In this document: positions 15,575-25,819 of the stretch, piece after piece | Layout of the letters: each line of letters opens with the position of its first letter | Position numbering within the stretch: position 1 is the first letter of the stretch | NCBI GenBank assembly: GCA_947169105.1 | Contig: CAMVOL010000014.1 | Coordinates: forward strand, 1 to 57,763 | Length of the DNA: 57,763 nt | Source of the DNA: an uncultured Bacteroidales bacterium | GTDB taxonomy: Bacteria; Bacteroidota; Bacteroidia; Bacteroidales; WCHB1-69 | Reading direction: 5' to 3' | The notes under the pieces: model-generated | The model's database searches: none | What the model was told of the DNA's origin: nothing | The model's input: the letters and a program-made list of their open reading frames with translations, nothing else | Translations under genes and position numbers: made by a program

Positions 15575-15743
15575 AGCTAAACGCTTTATGATGTTATAAA
15601 AGAGATTGCTCTATTCTATAGGCCAAGTTTTAGTGAATAAATGGGCGGCAAATATACAATTTTCGTTTGGAAAGTTTACCAAGCTTTTAAATAAATGTTT
15701 CTTGTACCCAAAATCTTGAACCCTGAGCCCTGTCCCCTGAACC

Positions 15744-17015
15744 CTATTTTCGCAGCAATTCCGCAAAAGGAACCTGCTCCCGCTGCGACTGCAGCAACAG
15801 GGCGCGGTAGGCATCTTTGTTGCCGAGGGTCTCGTTCAGTCTGACGATTTCCGGGTCGGGGACGTAGCTGCTGTCCAACACGGCCAGCGCCTCCTCCACA
15901 AAGCCCCAGCCGAAGTCGTAAAGGTTGGCTTCGGTGATCATTAGAAGGATGAGGTCGCTGTTCCCGATGATGTCTGCCAGTTGTGACTTGTCGGCCCAGA
16001 CGATGGGGTCCCAGATGTCAGGGTAAACGGTGCGGTTGTAGTACCAGAAGGTGTTTTCGGAGAACAGGCTTTGGGCGATACCGTAGTTCCAAATGCTCCA
16101 GTAGTAGCTGTCGGCAATGGTGAACACGCGGGGACGGACGTGCCGCGCGCTATCGTACCGGAAGGTGCGGATCGGGAAGTTCATCGTCTCGTGCGGCAGC
16201 TCGCACAGCAGGTTCATCGGCGGCTCAAGGTCGAAGTCGAGGTCTTTGTTCCGGGTGGAGTTGGTGTCGCCAAGCACGAGGCATTCGGGCAGGTTGATGC
16301 CGCAGGTGCGTTCAAGGTAGCCCATCAGTGTGTCCGTGGCGAGCCAGAGGCCGTAACTGCTCCAGTGTACTCCGTATTTCGAGTAAAGTTTGTGCGGGCG
16401 CAGCGGCTTCTGCTCCACAAAATAGCGGTTGAGGTCCAAGTAGCTGACATCCTGCCGGTCGCATTCTTTCGTAAAACCTTCGTAGTTGCTGGTGGTTTTC
16501 CGCTCAGGATGGTAGCGGTTGGGGATAAATTCTGGGGAAAAGGAGGCTTTGCCGGGTTCAAAAACAAGAACAAGGTGCTTATTGTATTGTTTTTCAAGAA
16601 TTTTCTGAAGCCGTTTCAGATTCGCCACCTTTTTACGGATAAAATAGTCGCCAATGTAATTGTGCCCAAGATATTCAGTGATATAGATTTCTTCGTAAAA
16701 GCAATCGTTTTTGCCCAAAACCAGCTTCTCGGTGTTGCTGTATCGGAATGCTCTGAAATTGATTTCGTTATGAAGCCGGACCCAGTAGTTGGAAAGCCCG
16801 ATGTTTTGGCGGATGAGCTGATCGGCATCCTCTTGGAATTTTCCTGAGGAAATATTCTTCCACGTCAGTGAAATAGCGTGCTTGTCAAGGGTGCTGACTC
16901 CGTGCAATTTTTCCCCAGAAATATTGGAGAGTTGCGACAAAACCAGAGGAAAAGCCAACAAAACCGTAATGATAATCCATAGGGTAAAGGCGGTTCTGTT
17001 AGGAATTTGGTTCAT
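15744..17015 (-). CDS. AlgX/AlgJ-like SGNH hydrolase-type membrane-anchored protein
   Basis: 423 residues. One N-terminal transmembrane anchor (FTLWIIITVLLAFPLVLSQL) precedes a periplasmic domain. Visible SGNH-type features are YSKYGVHWSSYG (the His-Trp motif that follows an Asp/Tyr in AlgJ/AlgX/DHHW proteins) and FTIADSYYW (a D-S motif carrying the likely nucleophile). AlgJ/AlgX proteins O-acetylate exopolysaccharides. Here no MBOAT acyltransferase or polysaccharide genes adjoin, so the substrate is unknown. The start at 17015 places the anchor at the very N-terminus. The gene is divergent from the tRNA. Confidence 0.75.
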   Translation of the reverse strand: MNQIPNRTAFTLWIIITVLLAFPLVLSQLSNISGEKLHGVSTLDKHAISLTWKNISSGKFQEDADQLIRQNIGLSNYWVRLHNEINFRAFRYSNTEKLVLGKNDCFYEEIYITEYLGHNYIGDYFIRKKVANLKRLQKILEKQYNKHLVLVFEPGKASFSPEFIPNRYHPERKTTSNYEGFTKECDRQDVSYLDLNRYFVEQKPLRPHKLYSKYGVHWSSYGLWLATDTLMGYLERTCGINLPECLVLGDTNSTRNKDLDFDLEPPMNLLCELPHETMNFPIRTFRYDSARHVRPRVFTIADSYYWSIWNYGIAQSLFSENTFWYYNRTVYPDIWDPIVWADKSQLADIIGNSDLILLMITEANLYDFGWGFVEEALAVLDSSYVPDPEIVRLNETLGNKDAYRALLLQSQREQVPFAELLRK

Positions 17016-17125
17016 AAAAGGGGGACTTATATATTTGTAAAACTTTCATTATTAACGAGATTCATTTTCATTTATTATGAAATAAAAAATTTTTTAGTCA
17101 ATGTGTTTTCATAATAAAAAAGTTG

Positions 17126-17133
17126 TATTTTTG
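17126..17133 (+). promoter_or_regulatory. TAnnTTTG promoter of tRNA-Phe
   Basis: TATTTTTG lies 20 nt before the first base of the tRNA. Confidence 0.65.
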
Positions 17134-17153
17134 CAGCCTCAAAATCAAAGAGC

Positions 17154-17226
<73 letters not shown>

Positions 17227-17233
17227 CCCTCCC

Positions 17234-17265
17234 AAAAGGCCTTCCGAGTGAAGGTCTTTTTCGTT
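17234..17265 (+). terminator. Terminator after tRNA-Phe
   Basis: The stem GGCCTTC / GAAGGTC (one G-T pair), with flanking AAAA/TTTT, is followed by TTTTTCGTTTTTT. Confidence 0.8.
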
Positions 17266-17318
17266 TTTTGCGGCTGACATTTTTTTTATCCTTTCCCTAA
17301 AAATGTGAAAAAAAAGTT

Positions 17319-17326
17319 TAATTTTG
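17319..17326 (+). promoter_or_regulatory. TAnnTTTG promoter of the T9SS cargo gene
   Basis: TAATTTTG overlaps an in-frame TTG at 17324, so that codon is promoter, not start. Confidence 0.6.
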
Positions 17327-17374
17327 CAGCGTTTTGTTATCAACAGCGTCTGTAACATGCTTAATTTCTTTTTT

Positions 17375-20300
17375 ATGCCAAGAAAAATTATCCGTTATGG
17401 TCTTTTTGCGTTTTTATGTTTTTCATATATAGTTAAGGGTCAGATTATTATCACTGGAAATGCGGGGGTGTGTACCGGAGGGTCCTCCACGCTTGGGGTG
17501 GCTTGCTCCAACTTTACCCCTCCCCAAACTTGCAGCACGACGCTGAATATGAGCAGCGGCACGACCACCTTGACCCCGGGCAATATTGTCTGCTTTTATG
17601 ATTCGGGCGGCCCGAATGGCGATTACGGAAACAGTGAGAACTACACCCGCACCTTCACCTCGAGCAACGGCACGCCGGTCTATATCTATTTCAATTCGTT
17701 CAGTGTGGGTAATAATTCATTGATAATCAATGATTATATATATGTTTACGATGGACCGAACACATCGGGGACGAGGTTGAACAGCAGTTCGACGTCCGGG
17801 CTGTCGGGCAATCTTTACATTGCCACCTCAGGCAGTCTTACGGTGAAATTTGAATCCAACTGGATTGGAACGAACTCCGGATGGTCGGCGGTGGTGGGGT
17901 GTAACTCCTACCAGTGGAGCACGGGTGAAACGACGGGCAGCATCACGGTGTCGCCCCAAGTGACCACCAACTATTCGGTGACGGTGGCGGGGTTTTTCAG
18001 CGGGACCGCCTCACAGGATGTGGCTGTGGTGAATTGCAACGCCAGCGCCTGCCCCGAGGTGGCGCCGGCGGAATTCGGTACCGGCCTCACTGATATTGAG
18101 GTGACTTGCGCGAGACGTTCGGTCACCCTCAGCGCCAACGCCGTGGCGACGTCACGTACCGCCGACAACTACTTTGCGGTGAGCATTCCGTACGACCCGC
18201 CCTACGGCTTTACCGACGGGAACCAGATCTTTACGAACGCTGCCGATGACACTTGGGGTTCGGCGGTCAACCTCCCGTTCGGCTTCTGCTACTATGGCAC
18301 CACGTACACCAAGATCGTGCCGGGTGCCAACGCCGTGGCCACGTTCGACGCCAGTGTGGCCGGCGGCAGCTGCGCGTGGAGTTATAGCGCTTCCCTCCCC
18401 AATTCCAGCCTTTTTCCCAATACCATTTTTGCCTGCTACCGCGACATCATCCCCAACCACTATTCCGGCGGCGGTATCTACGAGGGTATCTTGGGTAACT
18501 ATCCTTGTCGAAGTTATATGTTGAGTTTCAATAATATAGCACTCTATGGCTCGTCAGATTCGGAGGAGGCAAGTTATTATTGCCGCGATGACCATTCCTT
18601 CTCCACGATGATTGTCCTTTATGAAGGTACCAATATCATTGAAATCTACATGCGCGATGCGCCCACCTGCCCGGAATGGAATAGCGGACGGGGGCTTGTC
18701 GGCATCCAGAACGGTGACGGCTCTCTTGCCACAGTCCCGCCCGGACGCAACACCGGCGCGTGGACGGCCCACAACGAGGCTTGGCGCTTCATCCCCATCG
18801 GCACCCCCGAATATACGGTGACGTGGTACTTCGGCACCGACACCTCCGCCACCACCGGCGTGGTGCTGGGTGAGGGTGACACCATCACCGTCACACCGAC
18901 GGAAGACAGCTACTACACGGCGAGACTCCGATACACCGCATGCAATGGCGAGTTTTTCGACCTCGCGTCATCCTGCCATGTGACCGCCAACATCTATCCC
19001 GCCGACCTCACGGTGTCCGCCTCGCAAGACACCCTCTGCCCCCAGCAACAGGTGACCATCAGTGCCACTACCGAAGCCGCCGTGAGCTACGAGTGGAGTA
19101 CGGGACAGTCCACATCCTCTTTCAACCTTGTTCCTGACACGTACACCACGACCTACGTCTGTACCACCACCTACGCCAATGGTTGCAAAAACGTGGACAG
19201 CGTGACAATTTTCGCAGCACCGGTCATCCCTGATCCGACATTTACGGTTGATCCACCGGAAATCTGTGACGGCGAGAGCACAACCATCACGACGGAGGAG
19301 GCGTATTATGCGTATCATTGGGGCGGCGGCGAAACGGTTTCCGCACTTACCGTCAGTCCATCCGCCACCACAAGCTATTCTCTTACTGTGAGTGACCAGT
19401 GGGGCTGTACAGCGGAAGGTTCGACGCAAGTGGTGGTACATCCCGTCCCTGCGCTGGAAGTGACCTCCTCAGCGGACACGCTCTGCCCACAGCAGCCAGT
19501 GACCCTCACCGCACAGTCGGATATGCCCGTCACGTACGAGTGGAACACGGGACAGACGACCGCCACCTTCACCACCGTCCCTGAACAGCAGCTCACGACC
19601 TACGTCTGCACCGTCACCGCTGACGGCAACTGCAGCCGTGCGGACAGCGTGACGGTGTTTGCCGCTGCCACAATCCCTCCGCCGACCTTTAGTGTCGTAC
19701 CGCCGGAACTTTGTATCGGCGACAGCGCAACCCTTGCTACAGAATTGGAATATTATGAGTATCAGTGGAATAATGGAGAAACGGGTTCTTCCATCACGGT
19801 AAGCCCCGATGCCACGACAAGTTATTCCCTCACTGTGAGCGACGAGTACGGATGCACTACCGAGGGTTCAACACAGGTGGTTGTACACCCCATCCCCTCG
19901 CTGTCTGTCACCGCCTCACGCGACACCCTCTGTCCCGAACAGTCGGTGACCATTACTGCACAGTCGGATCTTTCTGTCACGTATGAGTGGAGTACGGGAC
20001 AGACCACCGCCACCATCACTACCATCCCCAGCCAGCAGGTTACGACCTATGTATGTACCGTCACTGCTGACGGCAGCTGTAGCACGACGGACAGTGTCAC
20101 GGTGGTTGTCTCTTCTGCTATCACCCCGCCGACGTTTGTCATCGAACCGCCGGAAATCTGTGACGGTGAGAGCGCCACCATTACCACGGAGCAGGAGTAC
20201 CACGCCTACCGGTGGAGCACCGGTGCAACAGGCCACATCATCACGGTGAATCCGGATGTAACCAGTAACTATTCCCTCACCGTGAGCGACGAAAATGGCT

Positions 20301-20908
20301 GTACGGAGAGCGCCACGGCGCGCATCGTCGTGCATCCGCACCCTGAAGTGGATTTCGTCATCGAACCCGACCAGTTCTTCCTCTCCGACAATGTGGAGAC
20401 ACAGTTCCTGAACCTGACCGACACCTCTGGCTTTACGGGCGGCGAAACCTGCACGTGGCACTGGGACTTCGGCGACGGAACGTCGCAAGCCACCCGCAAT
20501 TACAACACATCACATTTCTATTCCAGAGCAGGTGACTTTGCCGTCACCCTTGAAATGGTGACCTCCTTCGACTGCCGCAATTCAGCCACCCATACACTCC
20601 ATGTGGAGGCAGATCTGGAATTTCCAAACATCATTACGCCGAATGGCGACGGAAAAAATGATGTTTTTGCCATCCGACATCTGAATCCCGAGGTTCCCAA
20701 CTGGCTGGCAGTTTACGACCGTTGGGGAAAGAAAGTCTTTGAAAAACAGAACTATGTGACGTATGTGGATGAGTTCGGCTCGGTGCAGAATCCAGAGTCA
20801 GGATTTTCCGCCGAGAATTTGTCGGACGGCGTATATTATTTTGTGTTCCATTATGGTCTTGCATACAAGGCTTTCGAGGTTCACAGCTCTTTGACGGTAA
20901 TTAGATAA
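17375..20908 (+). CDS. Secreted multidomain protein with T9SS type B (gliding motility-associated) C-terminal domain
   Basis: 1,177 residues from the ATG at 17375, which gives a normal signal peptide (IRYGLFAFLCFSYIVKG); the ATG at 17357 is an alternative. A CUB-like domain lies near residues 55-180 (VYIYFNSFSVGNNS, NDYIYVYDGPNTSGT). At about 230-490 is a large domain with WGSAVNLPFGFCYYG and YEGTNIIEIYMRDAPTCPEW. Next come three to four Ig-like repeats, each with a VTASRDTLCPEQ-type opening and YEWSTGQTT, whose DNA is also similar between copies. A PKD domain (WHWDFGDGTS) follows. The last 90 residues (FPNIITPNGDGKNDVF, YDRWGKKVFEK, LSDGVYYFVF) are the type B sorting domain, so export by T9SS and surface attachment are expected. 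CstA follows 20 bp later. Confidence 0.9.
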   Translation: MPRKIIRYGLFAFLCFSYIVKGQIIITGNAGVCTGGSSTLGVACSNFTPPQTCSTTLNMSSGTTTLTPGNIVCFYDSGGPNGDYGNSENYTRTFTSSNGTPVYIYFNSFSVGNNSLIINDYIYVYDGPNTSGTRLNSSSTSGLSGNLYIATSGSLTVKFESNWIGTNSGWSAVVGCNSYQWSTGETTGSITVSPQVTTNYSVTVAGFFSGTASQDVAVVNCNASACPEVAPAEFGTGLTDIEVTCARRSVTLSANAVATSRTADNYFAVSIPYDPPYGFTDGNQIFTNAADDTWGSAVNLPFGFCYYGTTYTKIVPGANAVATFDASVAGGSCAWSYSASLPNSSLFPNTIFACYRDIIPNHYSGGGIYEGILGNYPCRSYMLSFNNIALYGSSDSEEASYYCRDDHSFSTMIVLYEGTNIIEIYMRDAPTCPEWNSGRGLVGIQNGDGSLATVPPGRNTGAWTAHNEAWRFIPIGTPEYTVTWYFGTDTSATTGVVLGEGDTITVTPTEDSYYTARLRYTACNGEFFDLASSCHVTANIYPADLTVSASQDTLCPQQQVTISATTEAAVSYEWSTGQSTSSFNLVPDTYTTTYVCTTTYANGCKNVDSVTIFAAPVIPDPTFTVDPPEICDGESTTITTEEAYYAYHWGGGETVSALTVSPSATTSYSLTVSDQWGCTAEGSTQVVVHPVPALEVTSSADTLCPQQPVTLTAQSDMPVTYEWNTGQTTATFTTVPEQQLTTYVCTVTADGNCSRADSVTVFAAATIPPPTFSVVPPELCIGDSATLATELEYYEYQWNNGETGSSITVSPDATTSYSLTVSDEYGCTTEGSTQVVVHPIPSLSVTASRDTLCPEQSVTITAQSDLSVTYEWSTGQTTATITTIPSQQVTTYVCTVTADGSCSTTDSVTVVVSSAITPPTFVIEPPEICDGESATITTEQEYHAYRWSTGATGHIITVNPDVTSNYSLTVSDENGCTESATARIVVHPHPEVDFVIEPDQFFLSDNVETQFLNLTDTSGFTGGETCTWHWDFGDGTSQATRNYNTSHFYSRAGDFAVTLEMVTSFDCRNSATHTLHVEADLEFPNIITPNGDGKNDVFAIRHLNPEVPNWLAVYDRWGKKVFEKQNYVTYVDEFGSVQNPESGFSAENLSDGVYYFVFHYGLAYKAFEVHSSLTVIR

Positions 20909-20928
20909 AGACAAAAAGTTTTTTTCGT

Positions 20929-22374
20929 ATGATTAGTTTTATCCTTGCAATTGTGCTTCTCGTGGCTGGCTATTTGTTCTATGGCTGGTTTGTTGAAAAA
21001 GTATTTGGTGTTGATCCTGAGCGACAAACGGCGGCGGTAACCATGGCCGACGGTGTGGACTACGTGCCGATGAAACCGTGGCGCATTTTCCTCATTCAGT
21101 TCTTGAACATTGCGGGTGTGGGTCCCATCATCGGAGCTATTATGGGCGCGCAGTTCGGCACGGCGTCGTTCCTGTGGATTGTGTTGGGTTCCATCTTCGC
21201 CGGTGCGGTGCACGACTACCTGGCGGGCATGATCTCCCTGCGCGACAAGGGCTGCAGCCTGCCCGAAATCCATGGTAACTATCTTGGCGGCGGTGCCAAG
21301 CAGGTGATGCGGGGCTTCACCATCATCCTGATGATTTTGGTGGGTGTGGTGTTTGTCAGCACCCCCGCCACCCTCATCAACGCGCACTTTACGCAAGGCT
21401 GGAATCCTTACATCTGGATTGGAATCATCTTGGCCTATTACTTGATTGCTACCTTGTTGCCCATTGACAAACTGATTGGCAAGATCTATCCTGTCTTTGG
21501 CATCCTGCTGCTGGGTATGGCGGTGGCCATCGTGGTGGCGTTCTTCCTCTACAAACCCGAGATTCCCGAAATATGGAGCGGCCTGCAGAACCGCCATCCC
21601 GACGCCCCCAACAACCCCATCTTCCCGATGATGTTCATCTCCATCGCGTGCGGTGCAATTTCCGGCTTCCACGCCACGCAGTCGCCGCTGATGGCGCGTT
21701 GCATGGTGAACGAGCGGCAGGGCCGTCCGATTTTCTACGGCGCCATGATTACGGAAGGCATCGTTGCCCTTATCTGGGCGGCGGCAGCGGCCTACTTCTT
21801 CGGTCCCGACAGCGTGGTGGATGTGACCGGCAAGAGCGGTGCCGCCATCGTGGGTGTCATTGCCAACACGTGGTTCGCCCCCGCCATCGCCACCATCACC
21901 ATCCTCGGTGTCATCAGTGCGGCAGTCACTTCGGGTGACACAGCCCTGCGTTCCGCCCGCCTCATCATCGCCGACTTCATGCACTTCGACCAGAAGCCCA
22001 TCCGCAACCGGCTGCTCGTGGCCATCCCTATGTTTGCCGTCACTGCACTCATCCTTGTTTACAGCATCTCCGATGCGCAGGGATTCCAGCTCATCTGGCG
22101 CTACTTCGCGTGGGCAAATCAGGTGTTAGCCACGGTAACCCTCTGGGCTATTACGGTTTACCTTCAAAAGAACAAAGGGAAACTATGGTATCTTATCACC
22201 CTCATCCCCGCTCTGTTTATGACGATGGTGACAGGGTGCTTCCTCTTTATTGCAAAGGCCGGCGATGGCGGTTTGGGCTCGGTAATCCCCCGTCCGGTGG
22301 GCTATACCATCGGGGCGGTCATCACCGTAGCGGCGCTGGTGATATTTCTGGTGAAGAAGAAGAGGATAGTATAA
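20929..22374 (+). CDS. cstA: Carbon starvation protein A (CstA) family transporter
   Basis: 481 residues, almost all hydrophobic, with a dozen or so membrane segments. CstA signatures visible are KPWRIFLIQFLNIAGVGPII, GAVHDYLAGMISLRDKG and ISGFHATQSPLMARC. Also present are AAVTSGDTALRSARLIIADF and the closing LPRPVG-like segment SVIPRPVGYTIG. CstA/BtsT proteins take up peptides or pyruvate across the inner membrane. This is the short form found in many anaerobes. It may be cotranscribed with the preceding gene (20 bp gap). It ends 6 bp from the stop of the convergent ABC-F gene. Confidence 0.92.
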   Translation: MISFILAIVLLVAGYLFYGWFVEKVFGVDPERQTAAVTMADGVDYVPMKPWRIFLIQFLNIAGVGPIIGAIMGAQFGTASFLWIVLGSIFAGAVHDYLAGMISLRDKGCSLPEIHGNYLGGGAKQVMRGFTIILMILVGVVFVSTPATLINAHFTQGWNPYIWIGIILAYYLIATLLPIDKLIGKIYPVFGILLLGMAVAIVVAFFLYKPEIPEIWSGLQNRHPDAPNNPIFPMMFISIACGAISGFHATQSPLMARCMVNERQGRPIFYGAMITEGIVALIWAAAAAYFFGPDSVVDVTGKSGAAIVGVIANTWFAPAIATITILGVISAAVTSGDTALRSARLIIADFMHFDQKPIRNRLLVAIPMFAVTALILVYSISDAQGFQLIWRYFAWANQVLATVTLWAITVYLQKNKGKLWYLITLIPALFMTMVTGCFLFIAKAGDGGLGSVIPRPVGYTIGAVITVAALVIFLVKKKRIV

Positions 22375-22380
22375 TAGCGA

Positions 22381-24294
22381 TCACTCCTCCTTTTCGCTCA
22401 ACTCCAGCCACCGTATGGAGGCCTCGTCGAGGCGGTCGGAAACTTGCTGGTAACGGTTTCCCCATTGGACCAACTCTTCGGATGAGCCTGTGCCCGCATT
22501 CATCTTCTCCAAAAGTTCGGATTTTTCTTTTTCAAGATTGTCAATTTCCAATCCGAGTTCCTCAAATTCCCTTTTTTCTTTAAAAGTAAGTTTGTTGGAT
22601 TTGTCCCGTTTGGGTGATTTGGGTTCGTCGGATGTTTCGTTTTGTCGTTGCAACTTCTCGATTTTCTTCTCGATCCGAAGTTCCTTGTCGCGGGCTAACT
22701 TATAATCGGTATAATTTCCGTAGAAGTCCTTGATGTTGCCCTCACCGTTGAAAACGAAGATATGATCGACTAATTTGTTCATGAACCAGCGGTCGTGCGA
22801 CACGATAAGCAGGCATCCTTTGTAGTGATACAGAAGATCTTCCAGCTTGTTGAGTGTGTCGATGTCGAAATCGTTGGTCGGTTCGTCGAGGATGAGGAAG
22901 TTGGGATTGCGCATCAGTGTGATGAGCAGGTGCAGCTTGCGTTTTTCGCCGCCACTGAGGTCCTCGAAGTAGGTGTATTGCTGTTCGTACTTGAAGCCGA
23001 AATGGTTCAGGAACTGCGCCGCACCGATGTAGTTTCCTGTTTCCGTGCGGATTACTTCGGCCTGCTCCTTCACGATGTCGATGATGCGCTTGTTGCCTTT
23101 CACCTGCAATCCGTCCTGCGAGAAATAGCCGAAGGTGACGGTCTGGCCGGCGGTGATTTTGCCGGCATTGGCGCGCAATTCGCCCATAATCAGCTTCAGG
23201 AAGGTCGATTTGCCCGTGCCGTTCTTCCCGACCACGCCGCATTTTTCGCCTTTTTTGAAAATGTAGGAGAAGTCCCGGATGAGGACGTTATCGCCGTAGG
23301 CAAAGTCCAGATTGCTGATCTCCAATATCTTATTTCCAAGACGTTCCGGCTCCACGTGGAAGGTGGCCGCCGGTTTTTCCACCTTGCGGGTGACGTCCTC
23401 TTTCAGTTGCTCAAAAGCTTGGATGCGGGCCTTGGCTTTCGACGTGCGTGCCTGCGGAGAGGTATGCACCCACTCCAACTCCTTCAGATACAACTGTCTA
23501 AGCTTTTCGTGTTCGGCATTTTCGTTGCTGAGGCGCTCTTCCTTCTTTTCAAGATAGTAGTCGTATTTGCCGCGGTAGCGGTAGAGGTTGCCGTTCTCGA
23601 TTTCGAGGATGTCGTTGCACACTTGGTCGAGGAAGTGGCGGTCGTGGGTCACCATCAGCAGGGTGACGTTGGCGTGGGTGAGATACGACTCCATCCACTC
23701 AATCATCTCAATATCAAGATGGTTGGTGGGCTCGTCAAGGATCAGCAGGTCGGTGTCGGCGATGAGGGTGCGGGCAAGGGCTGCTTTCTTGCGCTGGCCG
23801 CCCGACAGCTCGCCCACCGACTTGAAGACGTCCTCGATGCCGAAGCGGGAGAGCACCTCCTTGGCGCGGCTTTCGTAGTCCCATGCCTGCAGGCGGTCCA
23901 CCTCCTCGATGGCGTGGTGCAGGCGGTCCTCGATGTCCCGACTGTCACCGCCGTTCTCGTGCAGATCGTTGGCCAAAGCTACGCAGGTCTCGTACTCCTT
24001 CACCGCCTGCACCGCGGGCGTCTGCGCGTTGAAAATGGCGTCTAAGACAGAAGTTTCATCTGCAAAATCGTCTATTTGAGGGAGATATGATACGGTTATG
24101 TCCTTACGGATGACCACCTGTCCGGCATCGGGTTCCTCCACACCTGCGATAATGTTCAGCAGTGTCGATTTCCCCGTGCCGTTCTTGGCAATCAGCGCCG
24201 TCTTCTGCCCCTTCTCCAAACCGAAAGTGACATTCTCAAACAGCAGCTTCTCGCCGTAAGACTTCGTAACGCCCTCCACGGTTAAGTAATTCAT
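22381..24294 (-). CDS. ABC-F family ATPase (Uup-like)
   Basis: 637 residues, two nucleotide-binding domains, no membrane segments. NBD1: Walker A AKNGTGKSTLL, signature LSGGQRKKAALA, Walker B LLILDEPTNHLD. NBD2: Walker A GKNGTGKSTFL, signature LSGGEKRKLHLL, Walker B FLILDEPTNDFD. The two domains are joined by the charged P-site-type linker (YLEKKEERLSNENAEHEKLR). The C-terminal coiled coil (SNKLTFKEKREFEELGLEID and beyond) is of the Uup type. A role on the ribosome is expected, not shown. Unlike the first ABC-F protein in the window, both signature motifs are intact. Convergent with cstA. Confidence 0.92.
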   Translation of the reverse strand: MNYLTVEGVTKSYGEKLLFENVTFGLEKGQKTALIAKNGTGKSTLLNIIAGVEEPDAGQVVIRKDITVSYLPQIDDFADETSVLDAIFNAQTPAVQAVKEYETCVALANDLHENGGDSRDIEDRLHHAIEEVDRLQAWDYESRAKEVLSRFGIEDVFKSVGELSGGQRKKAALARTLIADTDLLILDEPTNHLDIEMIEWMESYLTHANVTLLMVTHDRHFLDQVCNDILEIENGNLYRYRGKYDYYLEKKEERLSNENAEHEKLRQLYLKELEWVHTSPQARTSKAKARIQAFEQLKEDVTRKVEKPAATFHVEPERLGNKILEISNLDFAYGDNVLIRDFSYIFKKGEKCGVVGKNGTGKSTFLKLIMGELRANAGKITAGQTVTFGYFSQDGLQVKGNKRIIDIVKEQAEVIRTETGNYIGAAQFLNHFGFKYEQQYTYFEDLSGGEKRKLHLLITLMRNPNFLILDEPTNDFDIDTLNKLEDLLYHYKGCLLIVSHDRWFMNKLVDHIFVFNGEGNIKDFYGNYTDYKLARDKELRIEKKIEKLQRQNETSDEPKSPKRDKSNKLTFKEKREFEELGLEIDNLEKEKSELLEKMNAGTGSSEELVQWGNRYQQVSDRLDEASIRWLELSEKEE

Positions 24295-24337
24295 TACACT
24301 TTTGTTTTCATTTTTCTACTACCCCGGCCTACGGCCA

Positions 24338-24357
24338 CCCCTTCTACATAGAAGGGG
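24338..24357. repeat. Perfect 9-bp hairpin between ABC-F and arginine decarboxylase genes
   Basis: CCCCTTCTA / TAGAAGGGG with a 2-nt loop directly follows the stop of the arginine decarboxylase gene; GGCC-TAC-GGCC lies beside it. There is no T run on the gene strand, so termination is uncertain. Confidence 0.55.
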
Positions 24358-24359
24358 AA

Positions 24360-25784
24360 CTAGTATCCGAGAATTTTCAGCATCGACTTGTAGCTCTGTT
24401 CTTTGGCGAAAAGTTTGGTGCAGAGTTCGCCCTCTTCGTCCCTATATATAATAATATGTTTCGGGGCGGGGGTGAGGCAGTGTTGGATGCCGCCGTAGCC
24501 GCCGATGGACTCCTGATAGGCACCGGTGTTGAAGAGGCCGATGTACTGCGGGTCCTCGTCGTCCTCGTTGTGGCTTTCGGTAGGGGAGTAGGCTTTGATT
24601 TTCGGGAGGAACACGGCGTTGAGGGAAGCCTCGGAGTTGTAGAAGTCCTGACTGTCGCAGGTGAGGCCGCCGAGGAAGACGCGCTCGTACTCCTTCTCCC
24701 AGTTGTTGACGGCAAGGATGATGTACTGCTGGTCGATGGCCCACGTGTCGGGTAGGGTGGTCATGAAAGAACTGTCAATCATGTCCCATAACTCCCTGTC
24801 GTTCTGTCGTTTCTGCTGAAGGATAGAGAAAAGGACGGCGCTTGCTTCGCCCACAGTGTAGGAACCGAACTCGGTGAAAATGTCGGGTTCGTCCACGCCC
24901 TCGCGTTCACAGATCTGCTTGATCTGGGAGACGATTTCCTCCGCCATGTATTCGTAATCGTAGTCGAAGGAGAGGGAGGTTTTGATGGGGAAGCCGCCGC
25001 CGATGTCGATGGAGTCGAGTTCGGGGCAGATCTTCTTCAGGTCGCAGTAGAGGCTGATGCACTTGCCCAGTTCGTTCCAGTAGTAGGAAGTGTCGTGGAT
25101 GCCGGTATTGATGAAAAAGTGCAGCATCTTCAGCTCAAACTTGGGGTTGTTCTTGATCTTATGCTCGTAAAACGGGATAATGTCGTTGTAACGGACGCCG
25201 AGGCGGGAGGTATAGAACTCGAATCGGGGCTCCTCCTCTGTGGCGATGCGAATGCCAATCTTACATTTTGTATTCACTGCCTGATCCAGCATATCGAACT
25301 CATGGATGTTGTCCAAAACGGGGATTGTATTGCTATAACCTTTGTCCAACATCATGGCAATATTGTCGATATATTGCTGTTTTTTGAAACCGTTGCAGAT
25401 GATGAAGTTCTCTTTATCGAACAATTTCTGCTCTTCCAGAACCTCAATCAGGTTCAAATCGAAGGAAGACGAGGTCTCAATATGGACGTCATTTTTCAGT
25501 ACTTCTGACATAACAAACTCAAAATGAGAACTTTTTGTGCAGTAGCAGTAGTGATAGCTTCCTTGATAATCGACTTTTGCGATGGCCACATTGAACCAGC
25601 GGCGGGCTTTCTGGATATTTTGTGATATTTTCGGAAGGTAGGTGATTTTCAGCGGGGTTCCGTATTGTTTGATGATGTCCATCAGGGGAACGTCATTGAA
25701 ATGCAACTCACCTTCTTCCACCTTGAACTGGTCCTGCGGGAACTCGTAAGTTTGTGAAATCAGATCAATGTACTTTGTTTTCAT
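24360..25784 (-). CDS. Arginine decarboxylase, short Flavobacteria-type (PLP, fold III)
   Basis: 474 residues. It should convert arginine to agmatine for polyamine synthesis, using PLP. The PLP-binding lysine is K84 in YHYCYCTKSSHFEFVMSE. Other features are IETSSSFDLNLIEVL, the glycine motif IDIGGGFPIK, FTEFGSYTVGEAS, and CDSQD plus FNTGAYQESIGGYGGIQHC near the end. The last two carry the second-subunit Cys/Asp and PLP-phosphate contacts of this fold. It strongly resembles the ~465-residue decarboxylases annotated as arginine decarboxylase in Flavobacteria, rather than the ~630-residue SpeA. Related fold-III enzymes act on other amino acids, so substrate is inferred. The ATG at 25784 follows a good promoter; an upstream in-frame codon at 25850 lies before the promoter. 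Confidence 0.85.
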   Translation of the reverse strand: MKTKYIDLISQTYEFPQDQFKVEEGELHFNDVPLMDIIKQYGTPLKITYLPKISQNIQKARRWFNVAIAKVDYQGSYHYCYCTKSSHFEFVMSEVLKNDVHIETSSSFDLNLIEVLEEQKLFDKENFIICNGFKKQQYIDNIAMMLDKGYSNTIPVLDNIHEFDMLDQAVNTKCKIGIRIATEEEPRFEFYTSRLGVRYNDIIPFYEHKIKNNPKFELKMLHFFINTGIHDTSYYWNELGKCISLYCDLKKICPELDSIDIGGGFPIKTSLSFDYDYEYMAEEIVSQIKQICEREGVDEPDIFTEFGSYTVGEASAVLFSILQQKRQNDRELWDMIDSSFMTTLPDTWAIDQQYIILAVNNWEKEYERVFLGGLTCDSQDFYNSEASLNAVFLPKIKAYSPTESHNEDDEDPQYIGLFNTGAYQESIGGYGGIQHCLTPAPKHIIIYRDEEGELCTKLFAKEQSYKSMLKILGY

Positions 25785-25819
25785 AGCTCGATTTTTTATA
25801 ATGTAACTTTTTCGGGCGG